A stretch of 64,000 nucleotides of DNA. Source: Bacillota bacterium. Lineage in GTDB: Bacteria; Bacillota; Clostridia; Acetivibrionales; DTU013. Positions 33,564 to 41,816 of this stretch are shown piece by piece. The stretch's first letter is position 1. Each line of letters opens with the position of its first letter. The notes beneath the pieces are model-generated. The model worked only from the letters and a program-made list of their open reading frames with translations. It was not told the DNA's origin and did no database searches. The stretch covers positions 1 through 64,000 of the forward strand of contig JAEZCO010000042.1 in the NCBI GenBank assembly GCA_023433505.1, given 5' to 3'. Made by a program: the position numbers and the translations under genes.

Positions 33564-33592
33564 TTGACCGCCCGCTCCACTTATAATATAAT
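33564..33592 (+). promoter_or_regulatory. promoter of the kinase/regulator pair
   Basis: TTGACC (33564-33569), a 17-base spacer and TATAAT (33587-33592) lie about 40 bases upstream of ATG 33634. The near-consensus form suggests constitutive low-level expression of the sensor system. Confidence 0.75.
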
Positions 33593-33633
33593 AAAATCGT
33601 GGAAAAGTACACAAGGGCTTGCGGAGAATCGTT

Positions 33634-35505
33634 ATGAATTTCAAGCATCTGAACAAACGCTTCAATCAAATGTTTATTTTCCGGTTCAGCATAAAATACC
33701 GTCTCTTATTCTATTTCCTGTTTCTGATTTTTCTGCCGACGACCATCATCTCGGCTACCGTTTACTATAAATCGCAGAACATCATTACGGAAGGCGTCTA
33801 CAGCTCTGCCAAAAACAACCTTTCCATGATCGAAAAGGCTTTCAGGCAAAAGGTGGAAGCCGTCGGCGATGTCATGTCCCTGATCTATTTTGCCCCCGAG
33901 CTGCAGGCGGTCTTCTCTTCCCCCTACTTCATGTATGCCTCGGAGACGGTGCTTTCGCCCCAGTACTCCCACCGGAGAAACAACCTGATCAATGAAATGG
34001 CTTCCCTGGATAAAATTCTTGACAGTTACAGCGCACCCGACGCCACGAACCTGACACTGTTTCCGAAGCTGTACATATACAACCGGCCGGAATACCTGTT
34101 CTTCAACTCCTCCGAAAAGGTCACCGACCTGATTGAGATCCAGAGCAAGGAGTGGTATTCCCAGATCCCTTCCGTGGGAAAATACTGCATTGTCGGCCTG
34201 GACAGGATAACCACCGATTCCGGGCCCTTGAATACCCTGATGCTGGCAAAAAGGCTGTATGGGCTGAATCACGTGCAGCTGCCCTATGCGGGGCTTCTCA
34301 CCGTTGACGTGGCCATAAACAGCTTCAACGACATCCTGACCAATTACAAGCCCACCCGCGGCAGCACCATCTATCTGCTGGACAGGGAAAATAAAATTAT
34401 TTCCAGTTCCGACCCCGCCAATGTGGGAGCCTTCCTTCCGAAAGAGATCTATGATGCCGGCGAGGACGCCAAATCCGACAAAGTCTTTGATTCCTTCGTA
34501 AAGTACACCGACAAAAGGAGTGGGACCATCATTTCCTATAAAAAGATGGTGGATCCCAAGTTCATCATCGTCTCCGCCTCGCCTTCCTCCGAAATGTACG
34601 GCGAGCTGGTATCCTTCAACAAGGTCATGGTCATTGTGCTGGTGGTCTGCCTGGCGCTTTCCTTCGGGGTGGCCATGTTCCTCTCGGACAATGTTTCCTA
34701 TCCCATCCGGAAGCTGGTTAAATCCATGTCGGGAGTGAAAGACGGCAATTTTGACACGGCGCTGCACTATAAAAGAAACGATGAGTTTTCCTTCCTCATC
34801 TCCACCTACAACAAAATGATGGGCCAGATCAAGGAGCTCATCGACAAGCTTTACGTCAGCGAGCTCAATAAAAAGGAAGCGGAGCTCCAGTCCCTCCAGG
34901 CCCAGATCAACCCCCATTTCCTTTATAACACCCTGGATTCGGTGAACTGGCTGGCATTGAAGCACAAGGTCCCCGACATCAGCACCATGGTCACCTCCCT
35001 CTCGGACTTTTTCCGATACAGCTTGAGCAAGGGCCAGAACATCATCACCCTGGAGCATGAGAAAAGGCAGGTGGAGAGCTATCTGGAAATCCAGCGCATC
35101 CGTTTCAGGGATAAGCTGGATTATGCCGTGGATTTCCCAGAAGAAATCCTTGGCTATTCCACCATCAAGCTGATCCTGCAGCCCATCGTCGAAAACGCCA
35201 TCCTCCACGGGATCGAAAAACGGCGCGGAAAAGGCAGGGTATCCATCTCCGCCGCAAAATGCGGGGAGCTTATCGAAATAAAAATTTCCGACGACGGCAT
35301 CGGCTCCGACGTGGAGGAATTGAACCGCATGCTTGGTGAAAATTCCGGAAACACAAAAGCCTATGGCATCCGGAATGTAAACGACAGGATCAAAAACACT
35401 TTCGGAGATCCTTATGGCCTGACCTTCCACAACAATACACCCGTGGGCGTGACCGTGGTATTGAAAATACCGGTTGTCAAAGCTCCGGAGAATTCAGGAG
35501 AATGA
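33634..35505 (+). CDS. YesM-type sensor histidine kinase
   Basis: 623 residues. Two membrane helices (about 24-46 and 330-352) flank a large extracellular domain. A HAMP segment, the QINPHFLYN histidine motif and an HATPase domain with QPIVENAILHG and DDGIGSD follow. ATG 33634 has GGAG 7 bases upstream; a TTG 15 bases earlier is less likely. It is followed by its response regulator with a four-base stop/start overlap. A 574-residue frame on the opposite strand is an artefact of GC-rich third positions. Confidence 0.93.
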   Translation: MNFKHLNKRFNQMFIFRFSIKYRLLFYFLFLIFLPTTIISATVYYKSQNIITEGVYSSAKNNLSMIEKAFRQKVEAVGDVMSLIYFAPELQAVFSSPYFMYASETVLSPQYSHRRNNLINEMASLDKILDSYSAPDATNLTLFPKLYIYNRPEYLFFNSSEKVTDLIEIQSKEWYSQIPSVGKYCIVGLDRITTDSGPLNTLMLAKRLYGLNHVQLPYAGLLTVDVAINSFNDILTNYKPTRGSTIYLLDRENKIISSSDPANVGAFLPKEIYDAGEDAKSDKVFDSFVKYTDKRSGTIISYKKMVDPKFIIVSASPSSEMYGELVSFNKVMVIVLVVCLALSFGVAMFLSDNVSYPIRKLVKSMSGVKDGNFDTALHYKRNDEFSFLISTYNKMMGQIKELIDKLYVSELNKKEAELQSLQAQINPHFLYNTLDSVNWLALKHKVPDISTMVTSLSDFFRYSLSKGQNIITLEHEKRQVESYLEIQRIRFRDKLDYAVDFPEEILGYSTIKLILQPIVENAILHGIEKRRGKGRVSISAAKCGELIEIKISDDGIGSDVEELNRMLGENSGNTKAYGIRNVNDRIKNTFGDPYGLTFHNNTPVGVTVVLKIPVVKAPENSGE

Positions 35506-37148
35506 ACCAAATGATAAGAATGATCATTGCCGATGATGAATACATCGTCCGGGACGGCCTTAAAAATATCATCCCCTGGGAGGACTATGGAATCGAGGTG
35601 GCCGGCGAAGCGGTGGACGGCCAGGAAGCCCTTGAGCTATGCCTGGAGCTGAAGCCCGACGTCCTGCTCACCGATATCCGCATGCCCATCATGGACGGTC
35701 TGGAAGTGGCCATGGAATTGAAAGAGATGGGCAAGGACATAAAAATCATCATCGTCAGCGGCGTACAGGATTTCGAGTATGCAAAAACCGCCTTAAGCAT
35801 CAATGCCGTGGGATATATCCTGAAGCCCGTCAAAATACCCGAGCTGGAGCAAACGGTGAAGAAGGTGGTTGAAGGCATCGACCAGGAAAGACGGAAAAAG
35901 CTTGAACTGCAAAATCTCCAGAAGCAGCTTCATGTCAATCTTCCCGCCATCCGGGAAAAATTTGTAAGGAGCTGGGTTACCGGCATGTACCGGAGAGAAG
36001 ACGAAATCGCTGCCAGCCTGGACTATCTGGGCATCCCGTTAAAGGCGGATGAAAGCATGCTCGCGGCCGTACTGCAAATCGACGAGTACTTCAAGGCCAG
36101 CAAGGACCTTTCCGAAAACGACAAGCAACTGCTCTTCTTCTCCATTTCCAATATTCTGGAGGAGATCATCGGCAGTCACGGCGCAGGCGCCTGCTCCTGC
36201 ATCAATGACAATGAGTTCGTGATTATTTTCAATGAAAAGACGCTGGAGAGCGGAAAACACCTTGCCATCTGCAACGAGTTCATCCTCAGCATCAATAAAT
36301 ACCTGAAAATCGACGTGTCTGTCGGAGTGGGAAGGAGCGTTGCCCAGGTGCTCCATCTGAGCGCATCCTACAAGGATGCTTTAATGGCCTTGCAGCACAG
36401 CTTCTATACAGGGAAAAATTCATTGCTGGACATCAATGATATCATCCATGTCAGCGGCAATGACTCAGGCAGGAAGGACCTGTTTTATCCCAACCTGTAT
36501 GAGCAGGAAAACCGGATCATCAATTCCATGCGGCTGGGAAACATCGACGATGTGGGAAAAGATACCGATGAGCTTTTCGCAGAGCTCAGCCGGCTGAAAG
36601 GCTGTCTGCCTTCCGATTATGTCCAGAACATCTGCCTGGAAATGTTTCACGGGGCATCCAGGGCCTTATACGAGCTGAAGGAGGACATCGACCAGATCAT
36701 TCCCAACAGGCCGGAGCTGATGAACGCCATCTACAAGACGGGGAATATTTTTGACATGCAGAACATGCTGAAAACCACCTTCGTGGAAATCGCGTCCCAT
36801 TTCGCCAAAAAATACACCCAGAAAAATACCAAAATCATTGAAAAAATAAAGGAGATCATCGAAGAACGGTACAGCGAGAACATCGGCACCACCTCCATCT
36901 CCGACGAAATCTACCTCTCCCCCAACTATATCAGCCTCATCTTCAAACAGGAGACAGGCATGACCATTACGGAATATATTACAAGGGTCCGGATGGAAAA
37001 CGCCAAGAAGCTGCTGAGCTCCAGCGCCATGAAGGTCCTGGAGGTGGCGGAAAAGGTCGGCTTTGAAAACGCCCACTACTTCAGTACCGTGTTCCGGAAA
37101 TATACCGGCATCCACCCCCAAAAGTTCCGTACGAATATTCAGGGATAA
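35502..37148 (+). CDS. YesN-type response regulator with AraC DNA-binding domain
   Basis: 548 residues. The receiver has DDE at 11-13, the phospho-acceptor Asp58 in VLLTDIRMPIMDG and the Lys in YILKPVKIPE. A ~290-residue linker and two AraC helix-turn-helices (IGTTSISDEIYLSPNYISLI; VLEVAEKVGFENAHYFSTVF) follow. The ATG overlaps the kinase stop (ATGA); a second in-frame ATG at 35511 has AGGAGA at better distance. It likely activates the divergent SBP and permease genes. Confidence 0.93.
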   Translation: MNQMIRMIIADDEYIVRDGLKNIIPWEDYGIEVAGEAVDGQEALELCLELKPDVLLTDIRMPIMDGLEVAMELKEMGKDIKIIIVSGVQDFEYAKTALSINAVGYILKPVKIPELEQTVKKVVEGIDQERRKKLELQNLQKQLHVNLPAIREKFVRSWVTGMYRREDEIAASLDYLGIPLKADESMLAAVLQIDEYFKASKDLSENDKQLLFFSISNILEEIIGSHGAGACSCINDNEFVIIFNEKTLESGKHLAICNEFILSINKYLKIDVSVGVGRSVAQVLHLSASYKDALMALQHSFYTGKNSLLDINDIIHVSGNDSGRKDLFYPNLYEQENRIINSMRLGNIDDVGKDTDELFAELSRLKGCLPSDYVQNICLEMFHGASRALYELKEDIDQIIPNRPELMNAIYKTGNIFDMQNMLKTTFVEIASHFAKKYTQKNTKIIEKIKEIIEERYSENIGTTSISDEIYLSPNYISLIFKQETGMTITEYITRVRMENAKKLLSSSAMKVLEVAEKVGFENAHYFSTVFRKYTGIHPQKFRTNIQG

Positions 37149-37217
37149 CCGTGAAGCTTTCACATAGAATATCTTAAAAAAATAAAGTTTTTCAACACAA
37201 CAGTTATAGCAATGCTC

Positions 37218-38243
37218 CTATAGAGACAGCTCTTTACAAGCCAGCTGCGCCATAGCGCGGATCTTTTCGTTTCCATCCCGGCTGGCAGCCGTAATATAGG
37301 GCTTGAAGCTTTCTTTATAATTATTGCGCATGAAATTCAATGCGTTTACCTTCCATTTCCATAATTCATCGGGGGACAGATAAAAGAATTTCGGCTGGAT
37401 GTTTTGCTTGTAGAATTCTTCCTCCATCGTTAAAATGTTTTCCGGCGTGAGCCAGGGGGATAATTCAGATACACCGGGAAATTCATCCTTCTCCTTCCAT
37501 TTACCCTTGTTCATCGGACAGATGTCCTGACAGGCGTCACACCCGTAGATCCAGGCTCCAAAGCACCTTCCAAGGGGATCGTTGGGTAAATCGCGGCCGC
37601 CGAAGGTGGTTAGAAAAGAAACACAGCTTACCGGATTCATGCTATAGGGCGACGACAATGAGCCACTGGGACAGGCTTTGATGCAGCGGTTGCAGCCTTC
37701 GGGACAAGGTGGCAGCTCCGTGGTCCCAAGCAATTCCATTTCCCTGTCGCAAAGCCATGCTTCAAGTTCTACCCAGGACCCGGATTCCGTATAAAAGAAA
37801 TTATTCCTGCGGACAACGCCAAGCCCGGCTTTCATTGCCGCCCAGCGCAGCCCTACGATACCGAAATTCCGGTTGTAGGCCGTTGTTAGCCCCAGCTCCT
37901 GTAGAAATTTTTCCATGGCGGTATTTCTCTGAAATTCCTGTGATTCCTCATTTACACGCCCGTCAAGGATATAATGCTTCCCGATGCGGCCTTTCAGCCA
38001 ATCGGGTACTTTATACTCCCCATAACATGAAACAGCCACGATAACGGATTTAGCCCAGGGGTACTGCTCCTGCAGGCGGGTTAAACGGCTCTGCCTCTGA
38101 TAAAACACCTTTGAAGCAGGCTCCTTATGAATGCGTTCCTGCAAGCGCTCATCATAGCCCTCCAGATCTTGTATGCGGACAATCCCGCATTTTTCATAGC
38201 CCAGTTCACAGGCTTTATTATGAATTATTTTCTCTATCCCCAT
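37218..38243 (-). CDS. QueG-like double 4Fe-4S protein
   Basis: 341 residues. The C-terminal half has CPEGCNRCIKACPSG and CDACQDICPMN, giving the eight cysteines of two 4Fe-4S clusters, as in epoxyqueuosine reductase QueG. The N-terminal cobalamin-binding half is related, but the usual GxDYH segment is replaced by GKHYILDGRVNEES, and the HEAT-repeat tail is short. It may therefore be a corrinoid-linked reductase rather than true QueG. It lies 47 bases downstream of a MarR gene and is probably controlled with it. Confidence 0.75.
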   Translation of the reverse strand: MGIEKIIHNKACELGYEKCGIVRIQDLEGYDERLQERIHKEPASKVFYQRQSRLTRLQEQYPWAKSVIVAVSCYGEYKVPDWLKGRIGKHYILDGRVNEESQEFQRNTAMEKFLQELGLTTAYNRNFGIVGLRWAAMKAGLGVVRRNNFFYTESGSWVELEAWLCDREMELLGTTELPPCPEGCNRCIKACPSGSLSSPYSMNPVSCVSFLTTFGGRDLPNDPLGRCFGAWIYGCDACQDICPMNKGKWKEKDEFPGVSELSPWLTPENILTMEEEFYKQNIQPKFFYLSPDELWKWKVNALNFMRNNYKESFKPYITAASRDGNEKIRAMAQLACKELSL

Positions 38244-38290
38244 CCTTTTGGACTCCTTTTTGATGTAATCCTATCTGCACAACGGACAGC

Positions 38291-38725
38291 TCAAAGCTCC
38301 AGGCTCTCGATCATAGACAATAAGGACGTCAATTTTTCCATATTCTCCTTGCCGAGGCTCTGTTCAATAAAATTCTGTGCTTCCTTCCAGAGCTGCTCCG
38401 CTTCCTCATATTTCTTATTTCCTTTTTCCGTCAGTTGAAGCCGGCGGTTCCGCGAACCCTTTTGGGAAATATCCATAATACAGGCTGCCGCCTCAAGAGG
38501 CTTTAAATTGCGGACCAAAGTCGTCCTGTCCAGCCTTAGCTTAACCGCCAGCTCGCTGACACTGACAGGACCCAAAAGCGCTATATGCTTCAGCAATGAA
38601 TACTGGCTGACGGTAATTCCGGACGCAGCCAGCTTTTCATCATATATTTTCGTAATCGCTGCGGATGCCCTCCGTAAATTCAGGCAGTTACATATGGACG
38701 GCTTTTTCTCATTCTTTTTCATCAT
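38291..38725 (-). CDS. MarR-family regulator
   Basis: 144 residues with a winged helix: VSVSELAVKLRLDRTTLVRN is the recognition helix region, followed by the wing DISQKGSRNRRLQLTEKG. It has a cysteine pair near the N-terminus (ICNC) that could sense redox state. It is preceded by a consensus promoter with an internal palindrome and followed by the QueG-like gene on the same strand, suggesting autoregulation of a two-gene unit. Confidence 0.9.
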   Translation of the reverse strand: MMKKNEKKPSICNCLNLRRASAAITKIYDEKLAASGITVSQYSLLKHIALLGPVSVSELAVKLRLDRTTLVRNLKPLEAAACIMDISQKGSRNRRLQLTEKGNKKYEEAEQLWKEAQNFIEQSLGKENMEKLTSLLSMIESLEL

Positions 38726-38746
38726 TTAAGCTACCTCGTTCTTTTC

Positions 38747-38794
38747 GTGTATATACACTATAAATAGAATACCTGGAAGTCATGATATTGTCAA
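38747..38794 (-). promoter_or_regulatory. marR promoter with palindromic operator
   Basis: On the minus strand TTGACA (38789-38794), a 17-base spacer and TATTCT (38766-38771). The perfect palindrome GTGTATATACAC (38747-38758) lies just downstream of the -10 box, where the start of transcription should be. It is a probable MarR operator. Confidence 0.78.
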
Positions 38795-38845
38795 CACCCT
38801 TGCAGTGATATTTATTAAACGCGTTATTTCTGTACGAAACCAATG

Positions 38846-38876
38846 TTAAAAGAAAAGCTCTGACTTATCGCAGAGC
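38846..38876 (-). terminator. terminator after the small Cys-rich gene
   Basis: A 6-bp stem GCTCTG/CAGAGC with an 8-base loop is followed on the minus strand by TTTTCTTTTAAC. On the plus strand CCATTTTTATTTTA follows, so it may work in both directions. Confidence 0.65.
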
Positions 38877-39039
38877 CCATTTTTATTTTACCCTCCCGCA
38901 GTTTAAAGCTCTTTCGTGCTTCACTACGGCAAAACACCGGAAACAAGCCTTTCATCCTGAACGGAGCTTATAGTCCGTGCCGGATGAGAGCTGTTCCCGG
39001 TGCCGCTGAATACGGAGCATTTTGTGGTCTCCTTCCGTC

Positions 39040-39252
39040 TTATCGGAGATAAGATGGCTTGAACTCCTCATTGATTTCTGAAATTTCTTTTTGCCCGTCG
39101 ATGTAGGGCTGATACATCTCATAGGGGTCACCCGCTCCATAAACACCGCAGGCGGAACAATTTTCACAACCCCCTCCGCCGCAGCCAAGGGATTTTCTTA
39201 CAATTTCCTCTCTTTGCTCCCTGGTCGTATTTTTAATTAAAAACCTGTCCAT
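39040..39252 (-). CDS. small Cys-rich protein
   Basis: 70 residues, with the cluster CGGGGCENCSACG near residue 22-34. The tail YGAGDPYEMYQPYIDGQKE is charged and aromatic. I recognise this as a type of short protein seen in clostridia but know no function; four cysteines could bind a metal. ATG 39252 follows GGAGG at 4 bases, and an in-frame ATG at 39285 is weaker. A possible small gene lies directly upstream on the same strand. Confidence 0.65.
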   Translation of the reverse strand: MDRFLIKNTTREQREEIVRKSLGCGGGGCENCSACGVYGAGDPYEMYQPYIDGQKEISEINEEFKPSYLR

Positions 39253-39271
39253 CCTTCCTCCGCCTTTCTCT

Positions 39272-39448
39272 TCATCCATTCCCATCCTGTACGCTTAATT
39301 TTGCAACCAACTTTACATCAAAGCTACTCATTCCTATGATACTATAAACAAGGCTGATTTTGTCTCCTTTTTTTAATTCTTTCGCCTGTTTGGATGCGCT
39401 GTTTGAGATGCTGAACTGCACCTCATCGGCAAAATCGCTGCCATCCAT
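39272..39448 (-). CDS. possible small ORF or gene remnant
   Basis: A 58-codon frame whose product begins MDGSDFADEVQFSISNSASK and continues with KKGDKISLVYSIIGMSSFDV. Its composition looks protein-like and it ends 20 bases before the next gene, which suggests a real or formerly real gene. The ribosome-binding site is poor (AAAGGAA about 17 bases upstream), so it may be the 3' part of a decayed gene. The rest of 39286-39540 shows nothing else. Confidence 0.35.
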   Translation of the reverse strand: MDGSDFADEVQFSISNSASKQAKELKKGDKISLVYSIIGMSSFDVKLVAKLSVQDGNG

Positions 39449-39540
39449 ATGTTTCGCATGGAATTATTCCTTTCAAATAAACGGCTCAAATATGTTAACA
39501 TAATATTGGACGGAGCTGTAGGATAAAAAGTTTCTTTCCC

Positions 39541-39586
39541 AAAATAAAAACTCCTGCAAATAACATTTAAAGTTACTTGTAGGAGT
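39541..39586 (-). terminator. rho-independent terminator after the zinc-ribbon gene
   Basis: ACTCCTACAAGTAAC pairs with GTTATTTGCAGGAGT (one mismatch and one G-U) around a 7-base loop. On the minus strand TTTTTATTTT follows. It closes the TetR/winged-helix/zinc-ribbon operon. Confidence 0.88.
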
Positions 39587-39665
39587 CCTCAGCATTCCCG
39601 CATTTCAAGGCGAGCTTTATCATCTGAAATACTTTCGGTTAACATAACATTGAATTTTATCCTTG

Positions 39666-39911
39666 TTATTGGTTTACTGCCTTCCATGCAGGCAGCTGGG
39701 CCATCATATTTCTGGCGACAGTACCGGCCGCCACTTTGTCCAGCCCCTGTGTCCTGGTGATAAAAGCCACCAAGGAATCCAGCTTCTCTTCGTAGGACTG
39801 CATTGTCCCATCGGGCCGCGCACAATGCACGCAGTAATCCTTCTCAACATCACCCGAAGCAAATTCTGCAGCCTCCTTCATTGGCATTCCACATGCGATA
39901 CAGATTTTCAT
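39666..39911 (-). CDS. zinc-ribbon domain protein
   Basis: 81 residues. CIACGMPM near the N-terminus and YCVHCARPDG about 20 residues later form a CxxC...CxxC zinc ribbon of the type annotated as putative zinc-ribbon proteins in Firmicutes. A helical tail follows (SYEEKLDSLVAFITRTQGLD). It is 7 bases downstream of the winged-helix gene and is the last gene of that operon. Function unknown. Confidence 0.75.
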   Translation of the reverse strand: MKICIACGMPMKEAAEFASGDVEKDYCVHCARPDGTMQSYEEKLDSLVAFITRTQGLDKVAAGTVARNMMAQLPAWKAVNQ

Positions 39912-39918
39912 TTTTATC

Positions 39919-40143
39919 CTATCCTTTCTTTTTTTCTTTATTTTCTATGGAGTCCGGGTTGATACCCAGCTTCTCCAATTCGGCATACCCTTTTTCCGTA
40001 ACCTTATAAACCGTGGCTTTCCCTTCCAAAAGTTCAAACCAGCCCAACTCGAGAAACCGTTCAAAGAGCCGGTTTCCCAGCTTTCCTCCAAGATGCCCGT
40101 AGCAGCTTCTGGCCGTCAGATTTCCAATTCCTGTCTCTTTCAT
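39919..40143 (-). CDS. stand-alone winged-helix (ArsR C-terminal-like) protein
   Basis: 74 residues. The segment ARSCYGHLGGKLGNRLFERF matches the conserved C-terminal part of a group of ArsR-family regulators (ARxCYDHLAGxLG), followed by YKVTEKGYAELEKLGI. The N-terminal DNA-binding half of such proteins is absent, so this is either a truncated gene or a small partner protein. It overlaps the TetR gene upstream by four bases (ATGA), which suggests coupled translation rather than a dead fragment. Confidence 0.65.
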   Translation of the reverse strand: MKETGIGNLTARSCYGHLGGKLGNRLFERFLELGWFELLEGKATVYKVTEKGYAELEKLGINPDSIENKEKKKG

Positions 40144-40781
40144 TCTATCCCCTCCCCTCCTTCAATGGTATTCATTCCTCCTTTGGATGCGATCAAGCGC
40201 ATATAATGCTCCAGCAGTTCCTGTCCATAACGTTCCAGCACCGATCTTTCCGGGGCAAAAAGGTCGTTGTTTGCCAGATAATAGTGAATCAGTCCCATCC
40301 AGGTATTAAAAAGCAGGTGAATGGGATAGGGGTCAACGTTGCCTGCTTTTATCTCCTTCTCAGCCGCCTGACTGAGGTGGAAGGATATGGAGGATTGAAT
40401 AATTGTAAAGGCATTTCTGGCACTCTCCGGAAGCAGCCGGTTTTCAATCACCAATCTCGTATAAAAAGCCTCGAACTCCGTCAAGCCCTTTAAATGAGCC
40501 CATAACACATCCCGCAGACTGCTGTTGCCGGAAGCCAGCTCATGAAGCCTTAAGGAAACACGGGTGCCAAACTCCTCAATGACTGCATTAAGCAGCGCTT
40601 CCTGTGTCGCGAAATGTGCAAAAACCGTCCCGTGGGACACTTTTGCGGCTCTGGCTATATCAGCGGTCCTGGTGGTGGTTAAGCCCTGCAAAGCAAACTG
40701 TTCAAGTGCGGTTTCAATGAGATGCTCTCTCGTTTGATCCTTTTGCAGCTGGCGCTGTGTTTTACCTTGACCCTTTGTCAT
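40140..40781 (-). CDS. TetR-family regulator
   Basis: 213 residues with the helix-turn-helix TADIARAAKVSHGTVFAHF near residue 40-58 and a helical ligand domain. ATG 40781 follows AGGAG by 8 bases; the frame is open upstream to 40826 but without a better site. It begins a three-gene operon with the winged-helix and zinc-ribbon proteins. The sequence just upstream has CTCATTGAG and repeated ACTCATT (about 40795-40820), which could be its operator. Confidence 0.88.
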   Translation of the reverse strand: MTKGQGKTQRQLQKDQTREHLIETALEQFALQGLTTTRTADIARAAKVSHGTVFAHFATQEALLNAVIEEFGTRVSLRLHELASGNSSLRDVLWAHLKGLTEFEAFYTRLVIENRLLPESARNAFTIIQSSISFHLSQAAEKEIKAGNVDPYPIHLLFNTWMGLIHYYLANNDLFAPERSVLERYGQELLEHYMRLIASKGGMNTIEGGEGIE

Positions 40782-40874
40782 TTCATTGACTCCTAACTCA
40801 TTGAGTATAAACTCATTATAATTCAATAAGCGCTGCCTGTCAAGTGCCCGGAGAAATGTTTTATAATTCCCGTT

Positions 40875-41816
40875 TTATTCGCCGTCTTTGTTGTAAGGAA
40901 CCCCCCAGCTCTTTGGAGATGAACCTGCGCCCACTGCGAACAGGATTACCAGTGTCAGGACATAGGGGAACATCAGGGGGATCTGATAAGGGATCTTCAT
41001 TCCCAAAGCCTGTATATTCAACTGCATTGCATCGGCAATGCCGAAAATAAAGGCTCCTGCCGCCGCACCGAAAGGATTGAATTTCCCGAAGACCACGGCG
41101 GAAAAGGCAATAAACCCTCTTCCGGCAGTAATATTATCAATGAACGTATTCAGTCCTGCAATGCTCAGCGATGCCCCGGCCAGACCGGCCAGCGCGGAGG
41201 ACGATAGAATGCATATATATCTTACCCTTGCAACGTTTACTCCCATGGTTTCCGCAGCCCTGGGGTATTCACCTACGGCGCGGATTTGCAAACCCCAGGT
41301 AGTCTTGTAAAAGATCCACCAGATCACGGGGACAAGAATCAGGCCCAGATATACAAACACCGTCTGCTTGAAGAAAATACTTCCCACAACCGGTATTTCA
41401 GACAACAGAGGTACTTCATAGGGTTTGAAGCCTGCGGACTTCAACTGGCTGGTTGTGGCCCCGAACAACGTTCTCAGCAGGGTGCTGGTTATGCCCAGGC
41501 CCAGTATATTTACGGCAACTGCAACAACCACCTGGTTCAGGCCCAGGGAAACACAGCAGAAAGCATGGATCGCCCCGAAAATCAACGCGCCCAGAATGGC
41601 AAACAACAGCCCCAGCCATGGACTTCCGGTAAAATACGCTCCGGCGAAGCCCGAAAACGCTCCCATCAGCATCATGCCTTCAACGCTGAGGTTCAGGACG
41701 CCGCACCTTTCCGAGAGGATGCCTCCCATGCATGCAAGGATTAAAGGCGTCGCCAGACGCAGACTTGATTCAAAAAAGGCAGTTGTCAGAATCACATTCA
41801 CGACCTGTTCAAACAT
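40875..41816 (-). CDS. BMP-type nucleoside ABC transporter permease 2
   Basis: 313 residues with eight to ten predicted helices, of the RbsC/BPD_transp_2 type. GGILSERCGVLNLSVEGMML near residue 35-54 and MGVNVARVRYICILSSSALAG are conserved in the NupQ/YufQ permeases. It overlaps the preceding permease by 8 bases. It forms a heterodimer with that permease to import nucleosides or related bases. It is the last gene of the transporter unit. Confidence 0.9.
   Translation of the reverse strand: MFEQVVNVILTTAFFESSLRLATPLILACMGGILSERCGVLNLSVEGMMLMGAFSGFAGAYFTGSPWLGLLFAILGALIFGAIHAFCCVSLGLNQVVVAVAVNILGLGITSTLLRTLFGATTSQLKSAGFKPYEVPLLSEIPVVGSIFFKQTVFVYLGLILVPVIWWIFYKTTWGLQIRAVGEYPRAAETMGVNVARVRYICILSSSALAGLAGASLSIAGLNTFIDNITAGRGFIAFSAVVFGKFNPFGAAAGAFIFGIADAMQLNIQALGMKIPYQIPLMFPYVLTLVILFAVGAGSSPKSWGVPYNKDGE

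Noticed and set aside
33706..35430. 574-codon open frame opposite the second histidine kinase
   Set aside because: The plus strand encodes a complete YesM kinase with all motifs; the antisense frame is a composition effect.
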